Shown: positions 22,956 through 34,046 of the stretch, piece by piece
Position numbering within the stretch: position 1 is the stretch's first letter
Layout of the letters: every line of letters begins with the position of its first letter
DNA from: Chinchilla lanigera
Taxonomy: Eukaryota; Chordata; Mammalia; Rodentia; Chinchillidae
Direction of reading: 5' to 3'
Length of the DNA stretch: 64,000 nt
Assembly (NCBI RefSeq): GCF_000276665.1
Contig: NW_004955404.1
Location: 28,819,299 to 28,883,298, forward strand
The notes under the pieces: model-generated
Database searches by the model: none
What the model saw: the letters and a program-made list of their open reading frames with translations, nothing else
Told to the model about the DNA's origin: nothing
Position numbers and translations under genes: made by a program

Positions 22956-23100
22956 CATTGCTTTTATTTTACAAATTCTTAGGGGTAAAATCATACCTGT
23001 TTTTCCTTTTTATCTAATAATTGTGTTGCAGTGTGAATCACTAAGACAAGTGATTTACTCTTCAATGGCTCATAGTAAGTATGGATGAAAATGCTACTTT

Positions 23101-23134
23101 AAGAGTCTGTGTTAAAAAAAAAAGAGTCTGTGTT
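23101..23134. repeat. Poly(A) tract flanked by 13-bp direct repeats
   Basis: AAGAGTCTGTGTT at 23101-23113 is repeated exactly at 23122-23134, with only a short A-run between. This has the form of a target-site duplication around a poly(A)-only retroinsertion, or of a simple local duplication. Confidence 0.75.
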
Positions 23135-23589
23135 TTATTCTATCTGAAGTCATTAATTAAGCTTAGTAAAATATGAATCTCATTAACAGGATATTTTCTT
23201 GGCATATGTTTCTACTTATATTTATGATGCAAGTTACTCAGCCAATGATAAAAGAAGCTTTTTGTTTCAGCCTGAAGTATATTTAATATTACAGAAATGG
23301 ACACGCTTACCTTACACTGGGGAGTGTCTAATTAAAACCCAGTCCAGGGCTTGGTTCATGGTTTATGTGTGTTAAAGAGTCATTTTACAAACCTCCATTT
23401 GATGTTAACTGCTTTGAGCAATCTGAGGGCAGGAAAAGTCGGGTACCCAGTTAGGACTTGGCTGATGTGTATTTGTGTGGCCTCATCCTTGCCCCCACCT
23501 GGTCCTTGTTAGGAGTTGGTTATGTCTGTGAAGTGACTGCCTGGCTTTGAGACTATGGCTTAGTCCTCTGGGAAGCTTGCCTGGCCTAT
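23135..23589. other. Intergenic DNA, nothing recognised
   Basis: Single-copy sequence with no recognised family. It ends at the target-site duplication of the older L1. Confidence 0.45.
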
Positions 23590-23900
23590 GGGACATTGGT
23601 GGTTTAAAAAAATTATTAGTACATTTTTGGGATACATAATAATTACATTTACCCTGGGGAAGAGTTGGTTCATATATATATATACCCCCATCCTTTTACC
23701 ATCCTGTGCCCCCCCTTCTCTTGATCTCATTCCCATTTCCATATACTCTACCTCCTTTTTTTTTTTTTTTACCATATCTCTTTTATTTAGCTATTTAAAT
23801 TATATTTTGAGTCTCTTGTATTAGAGATATCATGAGATATTTAATCTTCTGTGTCAGCTTTATTTCACTTAGTATGATGGTCTCAAGATCCATCCATTTC

Positions 23901-24311
23901 TTAGGAACCCTTCTCCACTGCTGGTGGGAATGCAGACTGGTGAAACCACTGTGGAAATCAGTTTGGAGATTCCTCCGAAAACTAGGTTTAGAGGTCCCAT
24001 TCAACCCAGCTATCCCCCTGCTGGGTATTTTCCCAGAAGATCTAAAAACATCATATCACAGTGATATATGTGCACCTATGTTCATAGCAGCACAATTTGT
24101 AATTGCTAAAATGTGGAAGCAACCCAAATGTCCATCCACTGAGGATTGGATAAGAAAATTATGGTACTTTTATATAATGGAATATTACTCAGCTGTAAAG
24201 AAAGATAAACTCGAGGCCTTTATATTTAAATGGTCACAACTAGAGACCATACTCATAAGTGAAATAAATCAAACATACATGTGCAAGCACCGCATTGTGT
24301 CACTAGTGTAA
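23901..24311 (+). pseudogene. L1 ORF2 C-terminal fragment (reverse transcriptase/endonuclease protein)
   Basis: This is the last about 136 codons of the L1 ORF2 protein, the endonuclease and reverse-transcriptase polyprotein that drives L1 retrotransposition. The frame starts at the 5' truncation (TTA codon at 23901) and ends at TAA 24309-24311. Diagnostic blocks are LLHCWWECRLVKPLWKSVW, PAIPLLGIFPED, APMFIAAQFVIAKMWKQPKC, DWIRKLWYFYIMEYYSAVKK and CKHRIVSL. These are the conserved C-terminal segment after the reverse-transcriptase domain; the Cys-rich part is the family's usual CWWEC region. The endonuclease and reverse-transcriptase domains are absent, so the fragment cannot function. An upstream ATG at 23832 belongs to the host L1 and is not a real start. 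Confidence 0.9.
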
Positions 24312-24720
24312 AACTTGTAAGAGTTAATTTAAACTCGGAGGTATGATAGACACTGTGAAATGATAGGAAAGCACCGAAGAGTAAAGGGCTTCTGGGATGT
24401 GGGAAAAGAGAAGGGAAAGAAGGAGAAAATTTGTATGTATGTATATACAGGATAGATAACATGGTTGTTCTTCTATCTGCTGTTTCTATACTGAAAGAAA
24501 CTGTCAATGAGTCTTTGGTTGACCAGTATTGCATGTCTATATCTGTTTTCATGAGAAGCCACTTTAAAGATATCAATATGTAATACAACCACCATTGTTA
24601 ATTCCCTACCACTTTGTTTGTAACTCTGTATTGTCTGTATTGTGCTTGTGATATGTTGTAAAATGTTGTATGTCTGTTAATGTTTCCCTCCTTTTATCCT
24701 TAAAATAATAAAAAAAAAAA
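23901..24720 (+). mobile_element. Younger 5'-truncated L1 insertion
   Basis: The element runs from within ORF2 through a 3' UTR to a terminal A-run (24710-24720) preceded by AATAATAAA. It is flanked by an exact 14-bp duplication, GATCCATCCATTTC, at 23887-23900 and 24721-24734, which defines the insertion precisely. The target is the older L1. The ORF2 end is still open, which agrees with a later insertion than the host element. Confidence 0.92.
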
Positions 24721-24879
24721 GATCCATCCATTTCCCTACAAATAGCTAGATCATGAAAGTGGCCTGTATGCCCCTTAACTGATGAATGGATAAAGAAAAT
24801 GTGGTATACACACCTAATGGAGTACTACTCAGGCATAAAGAAGGACAAATTTGAGTCACTTGTGGAAAAAGGGACATTG

Positions 24880-25339
24880 TTATTGGTACTGATTCTGAGA
24901 TGCAAAGAATTTCATTTTAATGTTTATATTTTAGGTGATTAGCAAAGATTTGTTAGAAAAGTCATAAAAATATATATTTTCATAACTAAAAATTCACAAG
25001 CCTGGAGAAAATGTGGTGCTCAGATGACTAGGGATGTGTCTGTTATTTTCTTGATCAGAATTTCCTTGGGATCTGTTGAGCACAGGCTGGAATACACTTT
25101 ACATTAGGAATTCCTGTTTCCTAGTCAGTGATTGAAGAGCAGCTGTATGCATGGTGACAGGAGCTTATAGTAATAGATTCCCAGCAGGTCTCTAGAGGGG
25201 CCTCATTATGTGCAAGGGTGAGTTCAGGGCTGAACGTCTCTATCAGACAGGAGCTTTGATCATTTACCTAGGAAAAAAATGATTGAATGGAGCAAAAACT
25301 GATTTGTGTGATAATTTAGAATTTACATTTTAAATATAT
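24880..25339. other. Intergenic DNA, nothing recognised
   Basis: Unique sequence between the L1 pair and the next B1. Confidence 0.45.
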
Positions 25340-25488
25340 TTTATGATTGCTTTTTTTTTTGGAAAGAGAGTCTTGCTATGTAGCACAGAGTAGCCTCAAG
25401 CTTGTTGTAATCCTCCTGCCTCAGCCTCCCACATGCTAGGATTATAGGTATGCACCACTGTGCGTAGCTTAAACTACTTTATAATTGC
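25340..25488 (-). repeat. B1 SINE with target-site duplication
   Basis: The element occupies about 25351-25470. Its plus-strand reading is the B1 reverse complement: T-run, GAGTCTTGCTATGTAGCA, 'CCTCCTGCCTCAGCCTCCCA', GGATTATAGGTATGCACCAC. TTTATGATTGC (25340-25350) and TTTATAATTGC (25478-25488) are an 11-bp target-site duplication with one mismatch. Confidence 0.92.
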
Positions 25489-25524
25489 TAATGAACTGTT
25501 CCCCAAAGTGGGCCTGGGAAGAAG

Positions 25525-25650
25525 GTGAGCATCATAATCCCCACTGTACAAATAAGGAAACTGAGATACAGGAATGCAAAGCGACTCACTTAGGTTGCAT
25601 AGCAAATTCACTGAAGAAGGAGCGTTCACCAAACTTTAAACCTGGCTTTG
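25525..25650 (-). repeat. MIR SINE
   Basis: Reverse-complement MIR: ATAATCCCCACTGTACAAAT, AAGGAAACTGAGATACAGGA, GCGACTCACTTAGGTTGCAT. Diverged but in correct order. Confidence 0.7.
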
Positions 25651-27066
25651 TGCAGTTGGGTTTCGAGACCTGGTTGTCTTTTGTAAATGGCACTTGCTCA
25701 TCTTATGGTCTAAATGGAGCTTATGTGGGTCTGAGATCTTTGCATGGAATAAGCTCAAGTGTGCCAGCTTGTGATCAATGCCTGGTAAACAGGCGGTGCT
25801 GAGGACTGGACCAGGAGGCTGACTCTAGAAATGTATTATGATGGCCTGTGCTGGGCTGTGATCTTGCAAATTCTGCTTGGAATGGTTATATTTTTATGGT
25901 TTCAAAGTCTTTGTGATCAGTCTTGAACTGGTCTTTCATGAAACCATTTTTTCCTACAGGTCCAATCTTTTGAGATCAGCTCATGTTTATAATAATTTTT
26001 CACTGAGATTTTTATGTAATTATAACTACCATAAAATTTTTTTTCTGGTTACAAGGAAATGAGGCAACAGTTAATTCCTGATCTGTGCTTATAGGGATTG
26101 TGGATCTCCAAAAACTTTGTGTCCTGTTCCTGAGGATATTTATTCCTCTGAGCTCCCTATATGGGTGAGAGTACCTTTTTCACCCTTCCAACAGTATAAT
26201 GGACACTGTCTAGGAAAATTTTTGCTATTTCGGGTCTCCAAGATTTTGTATCATATCTATTTAATTAAGGCATTTACTGTTAAATGCTTGTTAATAAAAG
26301 AATAAATTTAGGCCATCCCACCTACAAATGGCCAAACTTTTCCCTTCTTCCCAGGAAAGAGTAAAAGAAGCAAAGTGAAAAGAAAAAAAAAAAGGATGGA
26401 GGGAAAGAAGAATTGAAGTAAAGAGAAGTAGATCCAGAATTCTGTCTGGAAGCTACTCTATTACTGTCTTATATAATCTCATATGCATCCATTAATAAAT
26501 CTTGTGGATGAAGAAATGAGAAGAGACAGAGAGAAGGAAAGAAGTACATAGATGGATGGAGACTCTAGCGGTTGCCCAGGTGGAACTATGTCAACATTTG
26601 TAGGTTTAACAATAATAGAACAAAACAAGTTTCATGTTGGAAAAAAAAGCAGCCTCCTTAGTCTAACACTGAGAAGGCTAATAATAGAATTATCTGGAAA
26701 TTTTGTAACTGCTGCTTTAAAGACTTAGTCCCCAAATTGGGTGAGTTAATATCCCACTTCTTGCCTCTAAGAGCCTTCTAGATTTGCAGTATGATTTTGA
26801 GGAATGTCATTCTAATTCTTGGTTGGCATATCTCCTATTTCCTGTTCTTCATTTACAATAGCCCAAAGCCTATATCCTATGCTTTGAACATAAAGATATC
26901 TTCTCCTGAAATTTCCTAAGGGGAGGCTTAGTGGAAGTCCACAGCTGAGGTACTTCAGAAGGTACTTCCTTTATTGAAAGACTGAGTAGATGCCTCATAT
27001 CAACTGTGATATTTTGCCACTGTAAATTAACATGACTCAGGGACCTATGTTCCATGTTAGTATGCA
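25651..27066. other. Intergenic DNA, nothing recognised
   Basis: AT-rich with a purine-rich patch at about 26355-26430. No confident repeat family or coding frame. Confidence 0.4.
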
Positions 27067-27180
27067 CCCCTTACTAGCTAGATGAGCAAGTTTTTCAACT
27101 TCTCTGTGACTCAATTTCTTCATTTCAAAAATAAGAATGAGATTACTTACATTTGGATAAATTATGACAATTAAAACTAT
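27067..27180 (+). repeat. MIR SINE
   Basis: TTACTAGCTAGATGAGCAAG, 'TTTTTCAACTTCTCTGTGAC', TCAATTTCTTCATTT and AAAAATAAGAATGAGATTAC follow the MIR consensus order. Confidence 0.75.
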
Positions 27181-27477
27181 ATTTGAAAAATCATCCAATT
27201 AGAGAGAAAGTTAACAATAAGGAATTTTTTTTAAAAAATCAATCAATTTTTTCTAAAAATTTCTTTAGAGAGAAATATCTGCAAATGAGGATAGATAGAA
27301 TTGCAGTATAATATCTGAAAATCACTGTTTTATAGTTCCTAATGTCCTACTTGATTCAGATGACTGTAAAGATGTTAAAGCCATGCAGTGAAAAGTTTTA
27401 GTGGCATAGAATATTCATTATCTAAAAGAAACAAGAGAAGTAAAAGTTCACAACAGAGTAGTTAATCGCTACCACTT

Positions 27478-27560
27478 ATTTTTTGGTGCTACTGGGGATG
27501 GAACCCAGAATCTCGCATCTGCTAGGCAAGAATGATACCACTGAGCTACATCCACAACCT
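27478..27560 (-). repeat. ID-family SINE
   Basis: Reverse-complement ID: a T-run, GGTGCTACTGGGGATGGAAC, CTGCTAGGCAAGAATGATAC, CACTGAGCTACATCCACAAC. Moderately diverged. Confidence 0.85.
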
Positions 27561-27639
27561 AGTGTTACCATTTTTATCAGATGGCCAAGCTTAGCATAAC
27601 TTTTAGTGGATAACCTGATATTATATGGTACTTACAATG

Positions 27640-27812
27640 AAACGCGAACTACTGGGTGTGGTGGCACATCCCTATAATCCCAGCCCTTGGAAGGCTAAGG
27701 CAGGAGGATCATTGCAAGTTTGAGACCAGCCTGGGCTACAAAGTGAGCTCAAGGCCAGCCTGAACGACATAGCGAGACCCTGTCTCAAAAAGACACACAC
27801 AAAAGTGAACTA
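27640..27812 (+). repeat. B1 SINE with target-site duplication
   Basis: The element (about 27652-27803) starts CTGGGTGTGGTGGCACATCC and contains CCCTATAATCCCAGCCC, the AGGCTAAGGCAGGAGGATCA block, a duplicated GACCAGCCTGGGCTACA / GGCCAGCCTGAACGACATAG segment and AGCGAGACCCTGTCTCAAAA. AAACGCGAACTA (27640-27651) and AAAAGTGAACTA (27801-27812) are a probable imperfect target-site duplication. Confidence 0.94.
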
Positions 27813-28944
27813 TCCAGCACTGCCAGTGCTCATCAAAAATGCTTACTCTAAATCTAATATCTACTAACTTTCAGTTTAAGGAAATATAGGACATGAGGGT
27901 TTGTGTTAAAGAGTATGTGAAGAAACAGCAAGTTAAGTACAGAATTGTGACATACTACCTAGGGAAGTTGCATTGAGTTCTTTACAAAGTTTAATACCAT
28001 TTTAAAAAGAAAGGAAAAAGAACTGTTCTATATTAAAAAGGAGTAAGAAATCATAAAAGCTTCAAGAAATATATAGATTAGAAACAACAAGACCAATGGT
28101 AAAAGAGTTATAAACATTTTGGGATTTTTGGTCAAAGACTATTAGGGAAATACAAATAATAACTGGATATGAGGTGAAATTTATGGAATACACTTTTCCC
28201 ACAAAGATTTCATAATAATTATAAAATGTTCTTAGATGTAATGATATTGTTGTATATTTTAAAATGCTCATATCCATATAATATTTGTACACAGAGAAAG
28301 ATAAATGTGGACAAATTTTAAGTTATTAAATCTAAATGGAAGATATAAATATTCGTTACATTTTTTCTTTGTTATTTTAAAGGTAAAGGAACAAAAACAC
28401 ATTAACAAACACACATACATTTAGAAAATAGCACAAAAACAATACAAGCAAACAGAATTTCAGACAAGATGATAGGAAATTAACAATGGTTGTTGTATTA
28501 CATATTGATATCTTCAAATTGGATACTCAGATAAACAAATATAGACATGTAAGATTTATCAAACACTTAAACATTAACTGTTCCTTTCAATAGAGCCATT
28601 ATATTTTTTCAAGTAAGTATATTTGGAATTTTTCACTAGTTAGAAAAACTTAAAGGAAATACATGTAAGATGCTCAAATTAGAAATTCATGAAAAATATA
28701 AAGATTTTGATAATGGATCAGTAGTGTGTATAATGAATGGCATGAAAGTTTTGACTAATTTTTTGACATTAGAAGGACGAAGTAAAGCTTATTTCAAAAA
28801 GAAATAAAATTTACATAGAAAAATATCAGTTCAAATATTATCAGCAAGGAATTGTAACATACAAGGAATTATATATTTTCCTTTATATTTCTTGAGTGCA
28901 AGTTTTATTAGATTTACAGAATGGCCAGTCATCTCCTTGGTCTA
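27813..28944. other. AT-rich intergenic DNA
   Basis: Very AT-rich single-copy DNA with no recognised element or gene. Confidence 0.45.
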
Positions 28945-29120
28945 AAGACAAGTGTAAACTGGGCATGGTGGAGAATGCCTGTAATCCTAGCACTTGGGAG
29001 GCTGAGGCAGAGGATTGCTGTGACTCTGAGGCTAACTGGGGCTTTATAGTGAGTTCAGGCTAGTCTGGACTACATAGCAAGATCCTGTCTCAAAAAAAAA
29101 AAAAAAGAAGACAAGTTTAC
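28945..29120 (+). repeat. B1 SINE with target-site duplication
   Basis: The element (about 28959-29107) starts CTGGGCATGGTGGAGAATGC, then CTGTAATCCTAGCACTTGGG, AGGCTGAGGCAGAGGATTGC and AGCAAGATCCTGTCTC with an A-tail. AAGACAAGTGTAA (28945-28957) and AAGACAAGTTTAC (29108-29120) are the duplicated target. Confidence 0.93.
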
Positions 29121-30660
29121 ATAATGATGCACTGGGGAGACTCAGGAACATTATATAACAGTACAATGCATTTATAAAGCATTCTTCAGTTTTTTAATCT
29201 GAATGTACCCGCAGTTACACCAGTAAATATGGTTTCTGCAAAAAATGTGTCCAGTCATCTGACTATATTTGCACAGTGTTTCTGAGAGGCAAAAGCGCCA
29301 ATGGTTTCTATCTCCACTGACACTGAAGAAGCTGAGTCTGTGATGGTACTAGGTTACAGATGTGGAACCAACAATAATTATTGCTCCCAGCTCAATTAAG
29401 TGAAGGGGGATTATTTGTTTGTTGCATTAAAACTATGTGTATTCCTAGGGGCATACATGTATACATTCTATAATAATTATATCAGAGTAATACATCTATT
29501 TCCATTTTTAAGTATCAATCATTTATCATTTCTTTCAGGTGAGAATATTCACCATTTTAAAGCATTTTTGAAATATGCAGTACATTATCCATATCACTGC
29601 ACAGCACTATGAAACACCAGAATTTATTTTTTCTGTCTAATTATAGCTTAGTATCTGTTGATCAATCGTCCCATAATGAAAGAAAATTTTATTTCAGAGT
29701 TGACAAAAATTCCTTGGAAAGAGTAATTTAATCCTCTATATTATTGCTTAGATATTTGACACTGTTTATGCCTATAATTGTGCAATGCCAACTTGAATTT
29801 TAAAGTTATCAGTTAGAATTTTTTAATTGGCCGTGTCTTTATTATGTCACTCTATTAAAATGGAAGCATTGCCTCTGAAAGAACAAATTGAGTACTTCAT
29901 GAAACTAGTTATCTACAAGAGGAGAAATTGAGATTTGTGTGCAAATATTGAAGTAGTATCCCAAACAATTATTAAACTATTTGCTAACATTTACTTTAAA
30001 AAGTTAAAGGATTGCTAATATTTTAAAAAATTGAATTAACCTATTTCAGCCGAGGGTTTTGCTAAATATTGAGATTCGTTCTCGCTATTTTGTTTTGTTT
30101 TCCTTTCTTTTTTTCTGATTTTCCTTATGATTAGTTGGGTGTAACTCAGTAGAATATGCACTATGAATGTGTCTGTGGAATAGAGTTTTATGATTTTGTG
30201 TTAAATTTTATAAGTAGTAAGTGAAATATAAATTATTAAATATAAACAAGAGATAAATCTAAAATCTATTTCTATTTTCACAGATGTCTTATTTTTTCTG
30301 CATCCCACAATAGAATGCATTTTATTTTGCACTGGAACGTGCTCACTAGTACGACTACTACACAGGCAAGCAAGCAAAAGTCTTCTGGCTTCAAGCCGAG
30401 TGCTCCATCTCATAAACAGCATGGCCTCCCTGGACCAATGATTGCACAGCATGTTTGCAAACATAATGAAGGGACCATTTTTCCTTCCTCTGAAAACCCT
30501 CAGACTCTTAAGGTTTTACAATTTTTTCTTTGCATTTTGTAGCCTTTTCAGCAGGGTGTTTGGCATAGGATAAACATTTAGCCATTGTTCCTGTGAGTCT
30601 GTCAGTTGACTGTAGTAGCATGACCAGCATTAGAGGTCATGTTCTGGTTAACAGTCTCAT
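29121..30660. other. AT-rich intergenic DNA
   Basis: No recognised repeat or gene. ORFs of 70-87 codons near 29400-29612 and 30201-30542 have no recognisable content. Confidence 0.4.
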
Positions 30661-30800
30661 TCATTTACGTTTCAGTCATTAATATATTCAGAAAGTACAT
30701 GTTGAGAATGTACTTTGTGCCATGCCACTGTACTCGCTATGAGGATCAGTGCTGGACACAGCAAAAGGCTGAAGTCTAGGAACTTACATTTTGGACCATT
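30661..30800 (+). repeat. L2 LINE 3' fragment
   Basis: Diverged match to the L2 3' end: CATTAATATATTCAGAAAGT, TGTACTTTGTGCCATGCCAC, TGTACTCGCTATGAGGATCA, GACACAGCAAAAGGCTGAAG and AGGAACTTACATTTTGG. Confidence 0.65.
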
Positions 30801-30882
30801 AATCAAACGATCACTGAAATATCAGCCTTCCACCCACCCCCATCAAGCAGAGCTACTTCAAAGAAGATGGCAATGACTAAAT

Positions 30883-31054
30883 TTTCAGTTTACTGGGGCT
30901 GCCACGACAAAACACCAGCATACATTTATTTTCTCATGCGTCTGGAGGTGACATGTCCTAGAGCAAAATGTTGCAAGTTTGGTTCTTCTGAGGCTTCTGT
31001 TTAGCTTACAGATGGCCACCCTCACGCTGCCTCTTTATGGTTATGGGACCACCC

Positions 31055-31095
<41 letters not shown>

Positions 31096-31298
31096 AGTGT
31101 ACCCCTGGTGTTGTGTGCTCAAATTTCCTTTTCTTATAATGACAGTAGTCATCATGGATTAGGTTCTACTTATATGACCTCATGTTAGGTTAAATGACCT
31201 CTTCCAAGGCCCTATATCCAAACATAATCATGTTCTCAAGTACTAAAGTTTAATACTTCACATGTGAATTTTGAGGAAACAAAATTCAGCCCATAACA
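30883..31298 (-). mobile_element. MaLR LTR (MLT1/MST-type), solitary
   Basis: On the minus strand the element starts TGTTATGGGCTGAATTTTGT at 31298, with the terminal TG of an LTR. The plus strand shows the remaining blocks in reverse order: TTTACTGGGGCTGCCACGAC, TTATTTTCTCATGCGTCTGG, the TTTATGGTTATGGGACCACC region and ATGACCTCATGTTAGG. A GT microsatellite has expanded inside it. No internal retroviral coding sequence is present. Confidence 0.85.
31058..31090. repeat. (GT)n microsatellite inside an LTR
   Basis: Pure GT run of about 16 units, located where the LTR consensus carries a short CA/GT-rich stretch. Confidence 0.95.
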
Positions 31299-32635
31299 CT
31301 CTACTAATGACTTCCGTGGAAAGCTTGGTTGTACATCTAAGGTAACTCATGCAAACACTAACAACAACCTTGGAAGTAAGGTAATGTGGAGAGCATGGTC
31401 AAGCCGAAGGAATGACTTGTAGGCAACGCATGGATCCATGACAGTGTCTGGATTTGAGCCTTCATCAGTTTAACTTGACATATTTTGATGCTTGCATAAT
31501 GGTACAGAGATCTTTTATGTTGTTGTTGCTCTGCTTCTTGCCTTTCTGGATATTTGAGCTCCATGATATGTGACCTCCAGGTAAGTATCAGGCTGCAGGA
31601 TATTGGTATACCCTTGATTACATGGTCAATCTCACTTTCTTTGGTTTTATTTAGAGCAGAACATTATTTTAGTTTCTTTTTATTAACACTAGGCCTCATC
31701 TTACTTATTAGATGACACACAATCAATGACCAATTTCTCTCAACTTGATATTATTATCAGACACACTTCTCTATTAAAATTATTTTGGTCTCTGACTCTG
31801 AATAAATGAAGTAGTTAATATACATGAATATTTGATGATTAACTTTAGTTCACCAGTACCTCAGTTCATCTCATCAATTTAGGCAAGGAAGAACTATTTT
31901 GGATTAAATACTCAGTCTGAGATGTGAGCAGACATAACTTAAAATGTTTATTTTATAGTACATCATGCAAATGTAACCTAGCTAAATTATCTAAGATTTA
32001 AAAAAATCAATAAACGTTTTAAATTTCAGAGAACATATTAATACATCATTTTTTGCTGTAGGATAATGTGAAATCTAGCATGGTTTACCATTTCCAAGAA
32101 TCTTTTCTGGGCTCCTCAGAAGTAGCCTTCTTATTGTAACCTGATGGGTGTGTCCTTTTGAGAAGTGATACTGCAGTTGGCCAACGGCTGGATGTATCTC
32201 CTGAAACATCTTCTGGCTCTCAAAAGTATTTGTCCAATTAGCTGCAAAGTGGTTAGAAGCTAGTTGTCTATCATCCTGAGAGAAGCTTCTCTAGGCACAC
32301 AGGGTCTTTCTTCATCCTTGCTCATTTTCTTTATCTTGGTATCTACTTGTGTATTACTAGATTTCAATATTAGAGGGTTAGACATAGTTGAATTTCCCTG
32401 GTAACTAGTTGGATGTTTTTTTAGTAGTTGCTAGTGACTCTTCTGAGTGTTCATAACACATTACAGTTCATCTTCAATAGGCTGTAATGTTCAGGGGGTG
32501 ATAAATTGATTTATACTATGAGAAAAGCAGAAACTTTTACCATTCAATACATTTATAGCAGGTCTATACAGTATGAATATATGTAAAATATAATAGATGT
32601 AAATTTTTATTTAAGATCTTTATTTAGACTAGACA
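31299..32635. other. AT-rich intergenic DNA
   Basis: No recognised family. It contains an octamer ATGCAAAT at 31965-31972. ORFs are short and uninformative. Confidence 0.4.
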
Positions 32636-32841
32636 TTTTTTTCTATTGTATTAGGGATTGAACTCAGTGCTTTTACACTGGGCTACATCTCCAGCCTTTT
32701 AAAATTTTTTTATTTCGAGACAGAGTTTTGCTAAGTCACTAAGTTGCTTAGGCTAGGCTCAAACTTGCAATCCTCCCACCTTCAGCCCCTCAGTTCCCCT
32801 GAGTGCTGTGGGTATCGGCGTGGGCCACCACACCCAGCTAA
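32636..32841 (-). repeat. Composite B1-ID SINE (B1-dID type)
   Basis: In plus-strand order: T-run, a reverse-complement ID unit (ATTAGGGATTGAACTCAGTG ... ACTGGGCTACATCTCCAGCC), then a reverse-complement B1 unit (TTTCGAGACAGAGTTTTGCT ... AAACTTGCAATCCTCCCACC ... GGCCACCACACCCAGCTA). In sense this is B1 followed by ID and an A-tail. Such composites are typical of non-muroid rodents. Confidence 0.88.
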
Positions 32842-33491
32842 ATTTTTAATAACTTTCTGTGGAATAACTCATCAACTGTTTGAATGAGTTAAAGAAAAAC
32901 TGAAGTAGCAGTAAACTATTCTTTACTGCTCTGAGAACACAGCTCAAATGTTTTGATTTATTTTTAATGTTAAATCTTGATTATCTTATTATTTGGTTTG
33001 TTCTTTCTAATGTAAGTGAAGATCAGGACAAATTGAGTTGATTAATTGGTTATTTAGATTTAGATGTAAGTACCCAATATTAGACTCCAAAATCATAATG
33101 TCTCTTTTGAATTGCAGCTTTGCAACATATAGTATAAGGTAGAATAAATTACTTAATCTCTGAGCATCTTTCTTTACAAATTTATTTCTTGTTGTATGTA
33201 CTTCAGGAATTCAACAGACTGAATCTTGTTTTACATCTTGTAGGCAAAAAGGGTACTTACCAATAGAGTTCTTGTATAGATTAAATAATACTATGTAATT
33301 AGAAACCATAGCTGAGCTCTGTCAATACAAGAGTAGCCATTACCATCATTTTTGCTCAATGATTGTGATAGAATTTAGTGGATTTCTTATGTTCCTGTCC
33401 TACTTCTTTCTTTGTTGAACATAGACTCTGATTCCATTAAAGGCACCCAGCTGGTCCGTGCTTCTCTTTCCTGTGTGAGTCCCAGATGAAT
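32842..33491. other. AT-rich intergenic DNA
   Basis: Nothing recognised. Confidence 0.45.
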
Positions 33492-33532
<41 letters not shown>

Positions 33533-33552
33533 AATCATCTATCTTTCATCTA
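33492..33552. repeat. (ATCT)n microsatellite
   Basis: A pure tetranucleotide run (33492-33532) decays into imperfect ATCT units up to the start of the adjoining SINE. It may have grown from the SINE's tail. Confidence 0.95.
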
Positions 33553-33740
33553 TTTTTGTGGTACTGTGGATTGAACCCTGGACATTTATACCGGGTTACA
33601 TCTTCAGCCCATTTTTATTTTATGTGTTTGAGACAGATCCTTGCTAATTTTCTGAATTGCCCAGGCTGAGCCTCCTTGCAAATATTCCCTCCTCAGCCTC
33701 ACAAACTGCTGAGATATAGATGTGCACCGTCACACCCAGC
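33553..33740 (-). repeat. Composite B1-ID SINE (B1-dID type)
   Basis: Reverse-complement ID unit (GTGGTACTGTGGATTGAACC ... CCGGGTTACATCTTCAGCCC), then reverse-complement B1 unit (GTTTGAGACAGATCCTTGCT ... CCCTCCTCAGCCTCACAAAC ... CACCGTCACACCCAGCC). More diverged than the copy at 32636. Confidence 0.85.
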
Positions 33741-34046
33741 CTCAGTTGGTTTTTTGAGCGTCGTTCCTTGTAATCCCACATTTCCTCTACAAAAAGGATG
33801 TTGTAGAGAGACCTTCTTCATTTACATCATTCTAATAGCTCAGGGCCATAACAAATAAGTTGAAAATTTCCAGGTAGCCAAGGGGAAAGACATGGAGTTA
33901 CTGGCATTCCTCCTACTAGACTTTAATCTCATGGTTTTATTCTGACTGATAAATAAGTGGAGAAAGATGGATGAAAAAAACTTCCTTATCATTAATTCTG
34001 TAGGAACCATAGAGTATACTTCGCATTCTCATTTTCTACATCCAGA
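33741..34046. other. Intergenic DNA, nothing recognised
   Basis: No recognised element. On the minus strand this would be the region downstream of the ORF at 34047-34298 and contains an AATAAA-like hexamer (about 33942). Confidence 0.35.

Larger units (their letters stand above)
23590..24879 (-). mobile_element. Older L1, 5'-truncated and 5'-inverted (twin-primed), split by a younger L1
   Basis: The left part (about 23599-23900, resuming 24735-24750) reads on the minus strand as L1 3' UTR and ORF2 end; its reverse complement contains GGAAATGGATGGATCTTGAG and ACTAAGTGAAATAA. The right part (about 24755-24862) is the preceding ORF2 stretch in plus orientation: GATGAATGGATAAAGAAAAT, then GAGTACTACTCAGGCATAAA. 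The two segments are adjacent in L1 coordinates and meet head to head, which is the twin-priming layout. GGGACATTG at 23590-23598 and 24871-24879 is a likely target-site duplication. The younger L1 (23901-24720) interrupts the left segment. Confidence 0.75.

Noticed and set aside
33492..33552. Regular short repeats as a possible CRISPR-like array
   Set aside because: Simple (ATCT)n microsatellite without spacers; the window is mammalian.
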